64,000 bases of DNA, taken from positions 3,345,001 through 3,409,000 of the forward strand of contig JALDNG010000001.1 in NCBI GenBank assembly GCA_024349245.1. The letters run 5' to 3'. The translations under genes and the position numbers were made by a program. This document shows, one piece after another, positions 54,970-64,000 of the stretch; position 1 is the stretch's first letter, and every line of letters begins with the position of its first letter. Source of the DNA: Neodontobutis hainanensis. Its lineage: Eukaryota > Chordata > Actinopteri > Gobiiformes > Odontobutidae. The notes under the pieces were generated by a model. That model was given only the letters and a program-made list of their open reading frames with translations, was not told the origin of the DNA and made no database searches.

Positions 54970-55935
54970 GGCCAAAGGAAGAGATACAAACCACAGACGT
55001 TATGACACGAAAGCTCGTCACCATGCATGGAGGGTTCCATCCCAAATCCAGCACCCTGAGACTGTACGCTAGCCATAAGGAAGGCGGCCGTGGACTGTGA
55101 GAGCCACTATCCAGGATGAAACATCCAAGATCCACAAGTACATTAAAGATAAGGCCCCAACAGATGACGTGCTTAGTGAATGTCTCAGGCAATGGGGAAC
55201 AGCATAAGAGGAGCTGAAGGAGGGACCATCATGGGCTGATATCAAGAAATCCTACCAATGGCTAGAACGGGCCTGCAGAGGAGCAGGCCTTGAGCACCAG
55301 AGCAATAGAGGCCCAGATCTACCACACCAGACAAGACCCAAGGTGTCGGCTGTGCAAACAGGCCCCTGAGACAATCCAACACTTAACTGCAGGGTGTAAG
55401 ATGCTGGCAGGGAAAGCATACATGGAACGCCATAACCAAGTGGCTGGCATAGTGTACAGGAAAATCTGCACGGAGTACGGACTGGAAACCCCGAGGTCAA
55501 AGTGGGAAACACCTCCAAACGTGGTAGAATGACCGAGCCAAGATCCTGTGGGACTTCCAGATTCAGACTGGTATGACAGAATGGTAATGGCGAACCAACC
55601 AGACATTGTGTTGGACAAACAGCAGAGGAAAGCCGTTGTGGTTGATGTGGCAATACCAAGTGATTGCAACAGGAAAAAGGAACATGAGAAACTACAAGGG
55701 CTCAAGGAAGAGCTGGAAAAGACTTGGAAGGTGAAGGCTACAGTGGTGCTCGTGGTCATCGGCGCAGTCGGCGCAGTGACCCCCAAACTGGAAGAGTGGC
55801 TACAGCAGATCCCTGGAAGAACACCAGACATCTGGGTCTAGAAAAGTGCAGTACTAGGAACAGCAAAGACACTGCACAGAACCCTCAAGCTCCCAGGCCT
55901 CTGGTAGAGCTCGAAGGATGAGACAAAGAACAAAG
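54966..55935 (+). pseudogene. R2/R4-group (Dong/Rex6-like) LINE, 3' half, 5'-truncated, frameshifted
   Basis: Order seen: degraded segments LRLYAS.KEGGRG and VRATIQDETSKIHKYIKDKA (55055-55200), then STRAIEAQIYHTRQDPRCRLC. A CCHC motif C-x2-C-x8-H-x4-C runs 55344-55397. After it comes the restriction-like endonuclease signature PD (55599-55604)-x13-D (55644-55646) in a VVVDVAIPSD context, and a C-terminal VTPKLEEWLQQIP motif ending at the stop 55839-55841. A stop at 55530 and shifted frame to about 55565 show two compensating indels; another in-frame stop lies at about 55097. Reverse transcriptase is missing. The 3' untranslated part runs to about 55935 and then into TATATACAAAATATATATAC. Confidence 0.85.
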
Positions 55936-56399
55936 TTTTTATTTATATACAAAATATATATACAAAATTTCGGACATTTCGATTTTTCTTACATTGGTCC
56001 TGGCACAATTTCAGGTCACAATTTTGATGAAAAATGTGATTCTTAGTAACATGCAAATTCACAGTGTGCCAGTTTTATGTCCCATCCACTGCCCCAACAT
56101 ATAAAGAAAAGCATGTCAAGAATAGCTTTTATAATCTGTTCAAATGTGCAGTAAGTAAAGTAATATACTTTACATCCTATTTTCTCTCAAATAGATCTGT
56201 AGCCTGGGATTTTACAAAGAAGGCCAACATGTATTACTCAAGAATCAGCTGTTTCAAATTGAGCTTCTCTTCTTATTAGATTTCTTAAAAAGGGATACAA
56301 CAAATTGAAACATGACGTCACTTCTGCTCATAAAGTGACTGCAGATAAACTGTACACATCCTCATTCTTAACCTTTTAAAAACTACCGTGACTAGAAGT
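55936..56399. other. AT-rich non-coding DNA
   Basis: Begins with TATATA words that may be the right side of the LINE target. A 71-codon frame (56064-56279) has no domain. Confidence 0.4.
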
Positions 56400-56880
56400 A
56401 GCCCCTGGTGACTCCACCGCTACAGCCATGTGGTCTGAATTTGGTTTATCTCTCGCTCTCATCCGGCTTCCTTTCCTTCATCCTCCGCTCTAAGTGGATA
56501 CATGCATGCATGTGTCCAGGACTGCATCCCAGATATTTTTCACTCATTAACCAACATTTTTTTTTACCCATTTCTTTATTATGCTTCTTCAAAACTCTCC
56601 CTCAAGGTGAGAAAGGTTGTTTGTTCGGACTATTTTTGGAGCGGTGTGAATGGAAGTCAAAGCCAATTTCCCTTTTTACATGGACACGGCAAAAAAACAA
56701 GTACCGGAGCAAGAAAACAGCCTTCGGTTTATGGAGCGGGGTCTTGGAATTGGCATATCAAAGGCAAGCTCGATCCCTGTGGTTGCTGCGGCTCCCAAGG
56801 TCGGAACGTGCAAACCTACTTGGGCTGCATCCGATTGGCTGCATGTTTGATGTTGAACATTTGATTAAGTGAAGGAGGAC
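56400..56880. promoter_or_regulatory. Island open in all three plus frames
   Basis: Frames of 154 (56408-56872), 120 (56502-56864) and 66 codons (56650-56850) overlap on the plus strand. CTCAAGGTGAGAAAGG resembles a splice donor at about 56604. No domain is recognised in any frame. Low stop density in three frames points to a compositionally unusual or conserved non-coding segment rather than one gene, but a single exon cannot be excluded. Confidence 0.3.
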
Positions 56881-57260
56881 TACATGAAGTGTTTTCTGAT
56901 AAACTAATATGAAATTGCTTATTTTAAATGAGCTTTGGAGGTGTTTGTGTTTGTAAATGATGATGAAAGAGCATGTTAAGGATTAAAGAACAAGTACAAT
57001 ATAATTAATGTGTACCTACATGACAAAAAACATTCACAATTGTAAGCAACATATGGATAATAAGTTGCTTAAAACATTTGAAAAAAATTGCAATTTTTTA
57101 AAATAATTTTTATTGTAACTTTGAAAGCTTTAAAAGTAGGCCAATAGTTCTATTAATTTCAACTGGTGGACAGTAGGAGCCTTACTACGCCATTCATTTG
57201 CAATGAACTGATTATTCCAAATATACAAACAAACATAGACCCCCTATTATTTTGAAACTT
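56881..57260. other. AT-rich non-coding DNA
   Basis: Nothing recognised. Confidence 0.4.
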
Positions 57261-57261
57261 C

Positions 57262-57335
57262 ATTCATTCATTTATTCTGCTTGGTCTCGTTAGAAGTTGT
57301 GTGTGACGAGTCTATTCCAGCAACCTTTGTGCCCT
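57262..57335 (-). repeat. Decayed SINE-like fragment
   Basis: CATTCATTCATTTATTCTGC, TTGGTCTCGTTAG and GAGTCTATTCCAGCAACC resemble the family of 2840-2955. Strongly diverged. Confidence 0.45.
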
Positions 57336-58019
57336 AAATAACCATTTTCAAATTGTTAGTGTTTTATTTTCTTTGACTTTTTTCCAATTCAAATATTTAC
57401 AAATATTTTAATATCCTACAGCAACTGAAGTACTGCCATTACTTTCACAATGGTATTCTTTCATATGTTAACTATTCAAACTCATTATATTCCCCACAAT
57501 TTATTTAGAATGGACTGAATGCTTCAAAAAATATTTTTAAAAATCCAAGCTTTTCTAAAATCCTTATGTTTGACATATTTCACCATAAACCAAATTTTCA
57601 AACATTTATGCAAGATGACAACTTTTTATAATTTTTAACTCAAAAGGCCAATACATACTCCGCAAGAACAAGACATTTATTCTTGTTCTTGAGGGCTGCA
57701 AAATCAAAATGACATCATTTTGTTTCTTGGTTTGGAAGTTCTTGCAGCTTGTCCGTGACACATTGTCAGAGTTTAACATTTTTCTTGTATTATTTATCTT
57801 GTGTCTGAAGTGGGCGTGGTTAATAGTAGTTCTGCACTTGAGTTCATTAAGTATGGAAAGTCCTGGTCAGAACCAACAAATTTCTTGTTCTTGCAGAGTA
57901 TGTATTGACTGTGCAGTCTAGAATTGATTTCAAATACCATGATCAGCTTCAGCAATCTCCCTCAACTACAACAATATCTACTTTATTTTTGTAGTTTATA
58001 TCTGCTGATTTCAAATAAT
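57336..58019. other. AT-rich non-coding DNA, nothing recognised
   Basis: Frames at 57709-57921 and 57924-58211 have no domain; the latter runs into the SINE at 58022. Confidence 0.4.
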
Positions 58020-58021
58020 GT

Positions 58022-58190
58022 AATAGATTTATATTGCACTTTTTCCCAAGGGACTCATTCACACCACAGTCACACACTGGTGGTGGTAAGCTACGGCCTC
58101 ATAAACCACCATCGAACATTCTCAAGGAGGCAAGGTAGGTTATGTGTCTTTCCCAAGGACCCAAGAACAGTGTCACTGAGCTACTTTGTC
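58022..58190 (-). mobile_element. Diverged tRNA-derived SINE, minus strand
   Basis: Tail words ATTGCACTTTTTCCCAAGGG, then GTGGTGGTAAGCTACGGC, TGTGTCTTTCCCAAGGACCC (complement of the TTGGGCAAGACAC body) and TCACTGAGCTAC (complement of the A-box TAGCTCAGTGA). The B box and part of the body are deleted. Confidence 0.7.
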
Positions 58191-58309
58191 ATAGTAAATA
58201 CTGATGAATGAAATAAATAAATGAAACATAGGAGCATGTGAACATTATGGGATAAAATGTTTGTATCTGAACTGTTTTCACCAATTGAAAAGTCTGTACG
58301 GGTTTATCA
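58191..58309. other. AT-rich non-coding DNA
   Basis: Nothing recognised. Confidence 0.35.
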
Positions 58310-58600
58310 CTGCTGGTCTGTGGTCATCCAGGCATTAGGAGCTGCTTATCCGCACTGAAAAGGGGAAAGCTGATCTCATTCCCAGTGTCAGCTGAGTAGG
58401 ACCCAGAGGTTTGCTCTCATGGGGGGGTCGCTCCAGTGTCACTCTCACTCCCAGACTGGAGACCCCTCCTCTCCCCACAGCCTCTTTATTCCCATTATCT
58501 GCAAATGTCAGCTAGAGTAAAACCAACAGCACAGGGGGAACTTATCAAGGAGCTATTATACTCTTTCAGCCACGAGGTGCTTGATGGAACCTTGTAAACC
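58310..58600. promoter_or_regulatory. Weak candidate cis-regulatory island
   Basis: Less AT-rich, repeat-free, with CTGCTTATCCGCACTG, TCTCATTCCCAGTGTCAGC, CATGGGGGGGTCGC and CAGCCACGAGG. No frame. Inferred. Confidence 0.25.
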
Positions 58601-59789
58601 ACAGGAAACAGCTTAAAATATATCCAGTATCCTAGATCACTAATGAAATGTACACATTTTAATACTAAAATTAAATTATATTAGTAGTATGTTGCAGTTT
58701 TGTATCTTGTTTATATCTCTTTTGTAACTGCATTAGAAGTAACCAAGAAACTATTTTTTACACATCAGTGTCAGGTCATTTCAGTTAGTTCAATGTTTGA
58801 GTTATCAGCAACATAGGAACTTTAACTTCTACTCTTTAATTTAAAAAAAGTCAAACCTTTCCAATGTCCCACAACAAAATACTGACACGTTTAAAATTTT
58901 GGCTCTGAGTTTAGCATCAAACTGAAGGATGATAAAATTATCTTTGCATCATTAAACATTGCGTGAATACATATATTTATCCATGTTTGCTTCTTCTCTT
59001 TTTTGTTGTGTGAAAAAACAAATCCAGCGCCGGAATAAAACTTTGTCTGTTTTATCAACGGGTTATCTTCTTGTTGACATTAGTGTTGACCAATGGGAGG
59101 GCAGTTTTTCTTTTCTTGCATCTCTGTTCAGGACTAAATGCAGAATACAATATTAGTATATATTTTTAGGTTTTCCAAGATCACAAAAAATAAAAATAAA
59201 TTAACTTCTCTTCTATGAAATAATATTGTTCCATATAACCATGATTCTACAATAGTTTGAAAATATGTAATTTAGAAACATCTGTTAATATAAGGTTTTC
59301 TAAGTTGATGCCTGTGCCTAATCCTAACCCCTACTCTTCTATATCATAGAACACATACATTCATTTACAGTGACATTCATTTTAACAGTGTTCATCAACA
59401 GTAGAAATGAACAAAGAGGGAAAAGCTAATTACCCCCCAATGATCTTGTAGTTTGTAGATTTATCGTTATCAGGAACAATGTGAAGGAATGGCTTTCTGA
59501 TTGATCTTTTTTCTGCACATGCCGTAACTACAAAAATACACCCATCTACTGTATATTGGTTTAAATAAAATGGCACTATTTATTATGGCTTTTTTTATTT
59601 TATTTTTCAAAGCTTGTATACTTACACTTATGCTGCTATGCATTACACAGTTGTAGCCACACCTCTCAATGCTTTTTACATAATGTATCCCCTCTTTGCA
59701 AATCCGGTAGTATTTGGCATGTTAAGTACACCACATTAGAAGAGAGCCTAGTGCTGGCTTGAAGTACAACCACTGTCAGTGTTCCCTCT
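58601..59789. other. AT-rich non-coding DNA, nothing recognised
   Basis: No gene or repeat family recognised. Confidence 0.4.
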
Positions 59790-60500
59790 GTTGCTCGTTA
59801 TAGCTGCTGCTTTATGAAATGTGACACTGAGAATAGCCCCCCCTTCCAAAAAAAAAGAACTTTTGTGCGAGTTCATTTGGAACAGTGGGATATGACAGAT
59901 CTCTGTGAAAGGCTACAAACACCTGGTGGTTATGGATTCGGACAGCGGACGTGTCATTGTGACGGCTTCCCCCTCGCTCAAAAGCTTTTTTCAGCTTTTG
60001 TGGATTTTTTTTACCACTCTGAAATTGTCAATCGAGTCAGTGGCCTGGACAAGCTCTCTCTTTGTGACGGTGAAGCTTTTAAAATGGTGCCAACGGAGCA
60101 GCATGGACCGAGGATTTTTATTTTTTTCTAAAAAAGCACAATGAGTTGAAAAAAATCTCTTGGCTACCTGGAAACAAAACCAGGGCAGGCGAGAAAATGT
60201 CAAAGAAAGAGGAAAAACGGGGGTAGAAAGAGAAAAAATGTCACGGACTGACCCTCCCACTATTCCCCAGTTAATTCCGAGTCCTCGGAGTGGTGAGCGG
60301 CAGGCATTCGGAGCCTTGAGAGAAGTGACACAAGAGAAAGGCAGGCACTCACGGAGAAAAGAAATTGAGAGCCCGTCCGAAAAGAAAGAAGGGGGGGTTA
60401 GCAACTTGAATTGTTGTCATCAGCTCCGTCACGTTGAATAGGCCTAATGAATGCAAGTGAGTGTTGAGGAGCTCGCTCTATCAAGGCAGGTAATACCGCC
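59790..60500. promoter_or_regulatory. Candidate conserved non-coding island, part 1
   Basis: About 700 bp of raised GC with CpG words (GGACAGCGGACGTGTC, CAACGGAGCAGC, GTCACGGACTGACC, GCCCGTCCGAAAAG). Frames of 105 and 79 codons (plus) and 137 codons (minus, 59991-60404) overlap on both strands without domains, as seen in the other islands. AAAAGCTTTTTTCAGCTTTT is a short palindrome near 59978. Inferred. Confidence 0.35.
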
Positions 60501-61030
60501 CAGATTTAATTGGCAGCAGGTATTGGGAAAAGGGCTGTATTACTTTAATTGGGTAGGGGCTTCTCTAAATGGAAAAGACAAAGTATAATGGCCCAAATTG
60601 TGGCGCACAATAGCACTTAGCCCAGGATTGTATGCATTCGCTAATCTGCCCTGGAATGAGGCAATTCTGAACAATTTTCTCAGTGCAACCAGCTGCAGAA
60701 AGCTCGTCCTCATCCCGTGTTTTTCGTCCCCTCTTGGGAAAATGGAAACAGAGAATACCTTTACGGGGGCCGATAGTTTACCACGTGTTGGATACAACGG
60801 TGAGAGGCGGAAAGGGAGAAGACAAAATAGGGGAAAATAAGAGGGGGGGATCTTAAATGGAAGGCAAAGGGAGATAAAGTGGGGCTCGAAGTGGGGGCTG
60901 TCACGGACAGCAGTGAGAGAATGGAGAGATGACATTTACAGTGACAGATGATATGGCCAGGGAGAACTGCCCACTGTTTAGAGGGAGGAATCTGATATTT
61001 AACAGACGTGGACACTGATAATTAACACCG
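60501..61030. promoter_or_regulatory. Candidate conserved non-coding island, part 2
   Basis: Repeat-free with CAGATTTAATTGGCAGCAGG, TTACTTTAATTGGGTAGG, GTATGCATTCGCTAATCTGC, CAACCAGCTGCAG and GATATTTAACAGACG. The 131-codon minus frame 60540-60935 and an 80-codon plus frame overlap without domains. One of the best enhancer-like textures in the right half. Confidence 0.4.
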
Positions 61031-62639
61031 GAAATGCATTTAGCATATTATTAATGACAGAGCAAGAGATAGTAGCTTCCTGAGTTTATGAACTTCCTGA
61101 TGATATGCCAGAAACAGGGCAAATGACAAAATTCTGCCAATGTTCGCAAGTTACAACCAGAAATCAATCAAGTATTTAAATGCAACAGTCATGTAGTATG
61201 GATAAAATAAACTCTCCACAAAATAAGACTCTGCATTTGTCTATTTGGAAAAAAAATGACATTGAAACAAGGAAGGAGAAAGATGCCTTTTTAGTCTACT
61301 TCTTAGTCTTCCTGTTCCTACAACTGCCTAGAGGATCAGCATTTATGTTTCTTATTATGTAATAGAAAATACTGAATGATAGCTTGGTACATTTATTATA
61401 AGGTAAAGTTATTGCCTGACCTTGTCTCACTCAGTTTCTTCAAAAACAACCAGGAGCTGTTGGTCAAGTATGCAGTTGTATGCTAAACTCACAGGCTGTA
61501 GAGAGAGCTGTGAAGTGCAACAACCACCAACAGAAACTACAGGCCTCTAAAACTGATACGACCTACACTTGTTTAGTCTCCTCTTCATTACTGTAAAAAT
61601 TGTTGAAATAATGAGCAGTAGTCAGTTACATGCTCATGCTCTGTTCTCTACAACAGTACAGCTGTTCTCTATGATCTGGTCTGGGCTGTAGCAACCCTAT
61701 ACCCCCCCCCCACTCCACAGAGCACCACTTAGAAATTCTTCAAGGAGGATTTAGGAAGTGTTGTACAAAATAAATTCATGAATGAGGCCCAATGACGTTC
61801 TGTAATTTTCCATTTCCAGGAAACAAAATTACAAGACATTTACAACTGTTTTCCTCGTCCTGTCACAGAAATATATTCTAAAAGACTTTATATGTTATAT
61901 TGTATTTGCAGTTGCACACCACTCCACCTAGTGGTACAAGTCTCTGAGTCTCTGATTGGAACACATTGCCTTTGACATTAAGTTGAGGCCAAATTTAAAT
62001 CACCACAATGGAATTTTTGTACATCAATCCATTTGAAGGTTTATATTTATTATAATAGTTTAGTCTCTTGCCCATGTCTGCCATATGTGCAGTATTTAAC
62101 TGAATGTACCCATCTGACAGTTGAAGTATGGTGTTGTTTAGGTACGAGGACATGTTGTTACGTTCAGTGCACTTCTGGCTTATTCCTGTGTCTTCTGACA
62201 CAAATGATCATTCCGGGCTTTAGAGAATGCCACTATAACCCCTGCACTCGCTGTGGACAGGAAGTGCTTAACAGCAGGCTGCCACATTATCCCAGCATGC
62301 ACTGTGATGCTGCGCTCAGTCTTGTGTATCTTATCACCGGGGGAAATGGAGGGAAGAGAAGCAAACGGCAGAGAAGTCGGAGCAATGTTCGCATCACTAG
62401 AATGAAGCCACTCTGTTTTTTTATTATTATTATATTTTTATTTTTTTGTCTGCAATTTTTTGTCTTCTCACTTTTGGTCAGAATTTTATAGTGGGAAATG
62501 GTAGGCAGGAGTGATAAGTTGTAGTTATTGTGCATAATTTAAAATTATTCTTTTGTATTGTGTGTTATGCTCTGTTTCATGGAAAGAAGGTGTAGCAGTA
62601 AGATCTTATAATGAAGGATGGGATGACAATAGATCTAGT
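61031..62639. other. AT-rich non-coding DNA
   Basis: C run at about 61699-61708; TTATTATTAT run at about 62418-62440. A 152-codon plus frame at 62033-62491 (cysteine-rich start, poly-F/I end) has no recognised domain and crosses the simple T-rich tract, so I do not call it. No repeat family is certain. Confidence 0.35.
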
Positions 62640-62985
62640 GGTTAAAGTCAGTCTGAAATAAAGGCTAAGACCTGGAATCAAATGTAACCTGGTTGTTGCA
62701 TAGTCCAAATTGCGGTTCCTCTGTTCGCGTGGTTGACTTGGATAAATATGAATGCTGCCATACGAACCTCGGTGCGCACCAAACACCAAAACAGAGGTCT
62801 TGGAGCACTTCTTATTGAACTCTGGTACAGTTCAATAAAAATGTGAATCCCAAGTGGACAGCAGATTTACCTAGACAGGAAGGGTGTCATAAATTCACAT
62901 CACACAATGTTAAGTTTCCCTAGAGTGAATAAAATAATAATAATTGAATGGACTGCAAATGTGAACTCACCCTTAGCTGCTGCCT
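62640..62985. repeat. Probable old hAT-like miniature element
   Basis: GTAACCTGGTTGTTGCATAG, GTCCAAATTGCGGTTCC, TTGACTTGGATAAATATG, GAATGCTGCCATACGAACC and GGTGCGCACCAAACACCAAA resemble a fish miniature element of the AACCGCACCAGAG type. Terminal repeats could not be paired by eye, so boundaries are approximate. Confidence 0.4.
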
Positions 62986-63210
62986 TATATTCTTATTTAA
63001 GGTCCATGTTAGGTCTTCTAAAAGCTGCACACTGAAGTACCTGTAGATTTTGACTTTCTTCACTGGGGTCCATACATGGTAAAGGGTCGTGATGAATCGT
63101 CTTTCTGTCCTTCTCAAAGTCTACAACAATCTCCTCTGTCACAGAGACATTTGACTCTAAATTGTTATTTTAATATCACACTTTTAAACCTAGTTAAACA
63201 AATATAAATA
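62986..63210. other. AT-rich non-coding DNA
   Basis: Nothing recognised. Confidence 0.35.
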
Positions 63211-63514
63211 GTGTTCCTTTATATAGCGCTTTATTGTACCTGGCTGTACCAAAACGCTTTACATCATGCTTACATTCACCTCATTCACACACACACTCCC
63301 ACCTGGGACAGATAGAGAGGGACGCTGCTATGCAAGACGCCTTCCTCGACCACCACCAAACTCACCTCTACAGTCATACACATCCATACAACAGAGCTGT
63401 GGCACTGGAGGCAAGAGGGATAAGTGTCTTGCCCAAGGACACAATGACTGGGAATCAAACCAACCTTTTAGGTTACAGGACGACTGCTCTTCCACCTGAG
63501 CCACTGTGTCCCGA
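63211..63514 (-). mobile_element. tRNA-derived SINE, minus strand, nearly complete
   Basis: The 3' tail complement CCTTTATATAGCGCTTTA (63217-63234) and CCAAAACGCTTTACATC lead into the body GTGTCTTGCCCAAGGACAC (63425-63443). A degenerate B-box complement GGGAATCAAACCAACC lies at 63450-63465 and the A-box complement GCTCTTCCACCTGAGCCAC at 63486-63504. About 300 bp; same family as 37418. Confidence 0.82.
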
Positions 63515-63849
63515 CATACACTCATAGGTGTACAGGTGGCTAAAGATTGTTTCAAATCTGCATGCACTATTCATTGCAAGCATCAAATTAGGCCTACTGC
63601 TCTTTCACATCAAGCTGTCTTACTAAAGTTTGCACTCTTGTCTTCAGAAAAGCTTTTAAACAAAGAAGCTTCCAACTTTGTAACATTCTAATTAAGACCG
63701 CACATTACCATGTTGTGACTCTTTCTCTACATTAAGAGTTTCCTAGTTTAGAAGGACAAAGCCATGGAACACAAAATGCCATAGAACAGTAAAGAGTGTA
63801 TGTCTAAAGGGGTTGGTCTGGACATCTTGGCTTAGACTCTTGCCTTCTG

Positions 63850-64000
63850 GGAGAAGCTGGTAGAGCAGGGCATACACCAACTGTAAGGTTGGCAGATTGA
63901 TTCCCGAGCAAGGCACTTAACTCACCTTGCCTCCAGTGCCAAAGTACTGTTGTATGAATGTGTGTGACTGTAGATGTGAGTTTGGTGGTGGTCGTAGATG
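63850..64000 (+). mobile_element. tRNA-derived SINE, plus strand, cut by window end
   Basis: A box region AGCTGGTAGAGCAGGG (63855-63870), B box GGTTGGCAGATTGATTCCC (63887-63905), then a shortened body AGCAAGGCACTTAACTCACC and CTTGCCTCCAGTG. It continues beyond 64000. Confidence 0.75.

Noticed and set aside
54824..55192. Open frames encoding IYIYIY repeats
   Set aside because: Direct translation of the AT microsatellite, not a protein.
55319..55831. 170-codon minus-strand frame
   Set aside because: Antisense to the LINE coding region on the plus strand, where the CCHC and endonuclease motifs are read.
62033..62491. 152-codon plus-strand frame with several cysteines at the start
   Set aside because: It ends in a poly-F/I run produced by a TTATTATT simple tract; cysteine spacing matches no known domain.
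63211..64000. Possible tRNA genes near the right end
   Set aside because: A and B boxes are embedded in SINE bodies with the family-specific AAGGCACTTAAC sequence and degraded stems.

Overview
The window is almost certainly from a teleost (ray-finned) fish nuclear genome. The evidence is the repeat content: tRNA-derived SINEs with intact A and B boxes and the fish-typical body motif TTGGGCAAGACACTTAACC, a SINE ending in the L2-type TTTGGATAAAAGC tail, a Tc1-like element, and fragments of RTE, CR1/L2-group and R2/R4-group LINEs. There are also TTAA-bounded miniature elements, long CA/TG and TA microsatellites, and AT-rich single-copy DNA. Species or order cannot be fixed from the sequence.

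No convincing host protein-coding exon, rRNA, tRNA or known microRNA gene was recognised on either strand. Open frames are 60-170 codons and behave like chance ORFs or lie inside transposable elements. The window looks like a large intergenic or intronic interval. About thirty islands (roughly 200-1200 bp, less AT-rich, richer in CpG, almost free of repeats, with homeodomain TAATTA/ATTA and POU octamer words) are spaced along it at 1-3 kb intervals. This texture resembles the conserved non-coding and enhancer clusters of vertebrate developmental gene deserts. Conservation was not measured, so these calls are inference. The strongest-looking islands are 3660-4260, 16200-16760, 23580-23740, 42040-42330, 47990-48360, 54340-54640 and 59790-61030.

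Layout. 1-5 kb: hairpin at 801-888, a degenerate SINE, a small SINE with a perfect 14-bp target-site duplication, a 15-bp perfect hairpin, the first good regulatory island, and an L2-tailed SINE. 5-11 kb: A-rich simple DNA, the first CTAAACC-type degenerate repeat block, and an RTE LINE scrap with a poly-A end. 11-25 kb: islands alternating with AT-rich DNA, an inverted-repeat miniature element (17.8 kb), a 302-bp TTAA-bounded miniature element (21.1 kb), and a SINE plus CTAAACC-type block (22.6-23.3 kb). 25-35 kb: TG microsatellite, second inverted-repeat element (27.0 kb), a CTAAACC block that flips orientation (27.8 kb), a SINE (29.4 kb), and a gutted Tc1 element next to a duplication-flanked SINE (34.3-35.2 kb). 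36-44 kb: 62-bp minisatellite, a nearly complete minus-strand SINE, a minus-strand CR1/L2-group LINE 3' end, and another CTAAACC block. 44-54 kb: a SINE, AT-rich DNA, an isolated degenerate monomer related to the minisatellite, and islands. 54-56 kb: a 91-bp TA tract joined directly to a 5'-truncated LINE with a CCHC motif and restriction-like endonuclease signature. 56-64 kb: islands, an ancient hAT-like fragment and three SINEs, the last running off the window.

There is no operon or pathway here. What acts together, if anything, is the set of putative cis-regulatory islands, presumably serving a gene outside the window. I found no clear evidence of an undescribed biological system. The most checkable oddities are the minisatellite with its dispersed relative, the R4-like LINE at the TA tract, the gutted Tc1 transposase frame, and the 26-bp-stem hairpin.
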